Positions 12,341 to 14,307 of a stretch of 14,307 nt of DNA are shown here, piece after piece. The stretch's first letter is position 1. Each line of letters begins with the position of its first letter. The DNA is from Methanothermococcus okinawensis (GTDB taxonomy: Archaea > AGJL01 > Methanococci > Methanococcales > Methanococcaceae): the NCBI GenBank assembly GCA_015661555.1, contig DQVW01000030.1, forward strand, positions 1 through 14,307, read 5' to 3'. The notes beneath the pieces are model-generated. The model did no database searches, was not told the origin of the DNA, and was given only the letters and a program-made list of their open reading frames with translations. The position numbers and the translations under genes are program-made.

Positions 12341-14307
12341 ATGGAGACAAAGAAGATAGTTGTAAAGGGAGTGGTTCAGGGGGTTGGATTTAGACCCTTT
12401 ATCTACAGGCTAGGCAGGGAGAACAACTTAAAGGGCTATGTAAAAAACATGGGGAACTACGTTGAAATAGTGGTATCTGGGGAGGAGGAAGATATAAGAA
12501 ACTTTCTAAGGGATATAAGGGATAAGAAGCCACCCCTGGCTCAGATAGAGAAGATCGAGGTACTGGATTACAGCCTTCCACTTCCCTACAGGACCTTCGT
12601 TATAGAGAATAGTGGTGGTAAGGTAGAGAAAGGTGGGGGTACAGTGCCTCCAGATGTGTCCATATGTGAGGAGTGTCTAAGGGAGATGTGGGATAGAAAG
12701 AACAGGAGGTACAGATACCCCTTTATAGCATGTACAAACTGCGGTCCAAGATTTACCATAGTTAAAAGGCTACCCTACGACAGGGAGAATACCTCCATGG
12801 CTGACTTCCCCCTATGTGAGGAGTGTCTAAGGGAGTATAGGGATCCCAGGGATAGGAGGTTCCACGCCCAGGCAACCTGCTGTCCAAGGTGTGGTCCACA
12901 GGTGTACCTCTTGGATAGTGAGGGTGAGGTGTTAGGTGAAGGTGACAGGGCCATAGTTGAAGGTGTAAAACTTCTAAATGAGGGTTCTATTCTGGCTGTG
13001 AAGGGTATTGGAGGTACCCATCTTGCATGTAGATGTGACATGGATCATGTTGTTCTAAAACTTAGGGAGCGTCTAGGTAGACCTACTCAGCCCTTTGCAG
13101 TTATGTCTAAAGAGGAGAACCTTGAACTCTTTGCAGAGGTGGGGGAGGAGGAGTGGGCCCTTTTAAAGTCTCCCAGGAGACCTATAGTAGTGTTGAAGAA
13201 GGGTAGAGACTACAACAGATATTTCTCGGAGCATATCTCCAACCTGGATACAGTGGGGGTTATGCTACCTTACTCCGGATTACACTATCTCCTCTTGGAG
13301 GGCTCAGAGGCACCGGCCTATGTTATGACCTCTGGAAATCTCCCTGGGCACCCCATGGCTATAGGGAACGATGAGATACTCCATAAGTTAAGGGGTATTG
13401 CAGATTACTTTTTAATCCACAACAGGGAGATCGTCAACAGATGTGATGACAGTGTAGTAAAGAGGGTCAACAACAGGGTGGTGTTCCTTAGAAGGTCCAG
13501 GGGGTATGTTCCAGAGCCTGTTGTTGTAGTAAATCACAGGGATATCAGGGAAAACAGGGAGAATATTATTGCGGTAGGTCCTGAGATAAATTCAACGGCA
13601 TGTTTAATAAAGGGTAATAGATTCTACCTCTCTCAACATATTGGGAACACCTCTAAGTATGAGACATTCAAATATTTAAGTGAGGGGATAGAGAGGTTGC
13701 TAAAGATCACCAACACCAGGGATATCCAGGGGGTGGTATGTGATCTACATCCAGGATACAACTCCACTAGACTGGCCAGGGAGTTGGCAGAGAGGTTTGA
13801 CGCAGAACTCTACAGTATCCAACATCACAAGGCCCACGCCTACGCCCTCCTTGGAGATGAGGACATATTCCAGGATTCAATAATCATTGCCATTGACGGT
13901 CTAGGCTATGGAGAAGACGGTAAGATATGGGGTGGTGAGATCCTGAGGTATAGGGATAAGAGGATGGAGAGGATGGGGCACCTTGAGGAACAGTTCATGC
14001 CTGGGGGAGATCTATGTACAGAGTACCCCCTCAGGATGTTGATGGCTATACTCTACAAAAGGTTGGAGAGGGAGGAGTTAGTGGAGTTTATAAGGGGCTA
14101 TAACGTCTTCGACGATAGAACCTTGGAACTTATACTCTTCCAGTTGGATAGGGGGATAAACCTTCAGGAGACCACATCCTGTGGAAGGGTGCTAGATGCC
14201 CTGTCCGCCATGCTCTCCATCTGTCAGAGGAAAACCTACGATGGAGAACCTGCCATAAGATTGGAGGGTTTTGTAAGGTCTAGAGGTTATAGTGAGAGGG
14301 AGTATAG
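12341..14307 (+). CDS. hypF: HypF carbamoyltransferase for [NiFe]-hydrogenase maturation (3' end cut by window)
   Basis: HypF uses carbamoyl phosphate and ATP to carbamoylate the C-terminal Cys of HypE, the source of the CN ligands of the [NiFe]-hydrogenase active site. The frame is open from the ATG at 12341 to the window edge: 655 codons, with about 100 expected to be missing. Domains in order are acylphosphatase (VVQGVGFRPF at 11-20, Arg18); two zinc fingers with Cys109/112/131/134 and Cys159/162/181/184; a YrdC/Sua5-like domain (about 200-395, KGIGGTHLACRC, RPTQPFAVM, TSGNLPGHPMA); and a Kae1-like domain from about 405 with DLHPGYNST (468-476), metal-site histidines in QHHKAHA (His495/His499) and IDGLGYGEDGKIWGGE (518-533). 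The usual GAELKNT motif at the start of the Kae1-like domain reads GPEINST (413-419). Hydrogenotrophic methanogens need this gene for Frh, Mvh, Eha and similar hydrogenases. Confidence 0.95.
   Translation, partial: METKKIVVKGVVQGVGFRPFIYRLGRENNLKGYVKNMGNYVEIVVSGEEEDIRNFLRDIRDKKPPLAQIEKIEVLDYSLPLPYRTFVIENSGGKVEKGGGTVPPDVSICEECLREMWDRKNRRYRYPFIACTNCGPRFTIVKRLPYDRENTSMADFPLCEECLREYRDPRDRRFHAQATCCPRCGPQVYLLDSEGEVLGEGDRAIVEGVKLLNEGSILAVKGIGGTHLACRCDMDHVVLKLRERLGRPTQPFAVMSKEENLELFAEVGEEEWALLKSPRRPIVVLKKGRDYNRYFSEHISNLDTVGVMLPYSGLHYLLLEGSEAPAYVMTSGNLPGHPMAIGNDEILHKLRGIADYFLIHNREIVNRCDDSVVKRVNNRVVFLRRSRGYVPEPVVVVNHRDIRENRENIIAVGPEINSTACLIKGNRFYLSQHIGNTSKYETFKYLSEGIERLLKITNTRDIQGVVCDLHPGYNSTRLARELAERFDAELYSIQHHKAHAYALLGDEDIFQDSIIIAIDGLGYGEDGKIWGGEILRYRDKRMERMGHLEEQFMPGGDLCTEYPLRMLMAILYKRLEREELVEFIRGYNVFDDRTLELILFQLDRGINLQETTSCGRVLDALSAMLSICQRKTYDGEPAIRLEGFVRSRGYSEREY

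Noticed and set aside
12399..13041. Minus-strand open frames inside hypF, including a Cys/Pro/Ser-rich one at 12399-12581.
   Set aside because: The hypF frame is continuous and carries its zinc-finger and acylphosphatase motifs here; the opposite frames show only complementary codon bias.
12341..14307. Suspicion that hypF might be broken because no long plus-strand frame is obvious downstream.
   Set aside because: I translated the frame codon by codon from 12341 to 14307 and found no stop or frameshift; it is simply cut by the window edge.
1..14307. CRISPR arrays, tRNA or rRNA genes, insertion sequences, attachment sites.
   Set aside because: No regularly spaced repeats, cloverleaf-like sequence, transposase or terminal repeats were seen; the gaps are all 100 bases or less.

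Overview
The window looks like the chromosome of a hydrogenotrophic methanogen of the order Methanococcales. It carries archaeosine tRNA-guanine transglycosylase, a Fae-Hps fusion, the archaeal/cyanobacterial class of CobT, a Nip7-like PUA protein and HypF. Arginine codons are dominated by AGG/AGA, Shine-Dalgarno sequences are GGTGAT/GGAGG-like, and TATA-type promoters lie in short AT-rich gaps. Base composition seems richer in G+C than typical Methanocaldococcus (judged by eye, not computed), so a moderate-GC thermophilic Methanococcales lineage is the best guess; genus is not assigned.

Layout. (1) About 40-2956, minus strand: Fae-Hps (formaldehyde/ribulose phosphate metabolism), an overlapping CobT-type phosphoribosyltransferase (cobamide biosynthesis) and a Yip1-like membrane protein. 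(2) 3031-3324, plus: an unrecognised 97-residue protein, divergent from Fae-Hps. (3) 3392-8195, plus: a complete five-gene ABC importer of the branched-chain amino acid/urea/amide class, in the order lipoprotein-LivG-LivF-LivH-LivM. (4) 8185-12240, minus: a compact cluster of a family 2 glycosyltransferase, a Nip7-like PUA protein, an unknown protein with a degenerate HExxH-like motif, and tgtA. (5) 12341 to the right edge, plus: hypF, cut by the window end. Genes are tightly packed; the longest gap is 100 bp. I see no RNA gene, mobile element or CRISPR array.

The most interesting signal is a perfect 14-bp palindrome of form GGAA-N6-TTCC at 3366-3379. It lies between a strong TATA box and the Shine-Dalgarno sequence of the importer's binding protein. 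This is the operator form known for NrpR, the methanogen nitrogen repressor, so the importer is probably a nitrogen-scavenging system derepressed on nitrogen limitation. A second, different inverted repeat lies next to a second TATA-like site between the binding protein gene and livG, suggesting independent control of the membrane/ATPase genes. Other points of note are a Fae domain without the expected catalytic histidine and an uncharacterised metallopeptidase-like protein with its zinc ligands replaced, encoded between two RNA-related genes.
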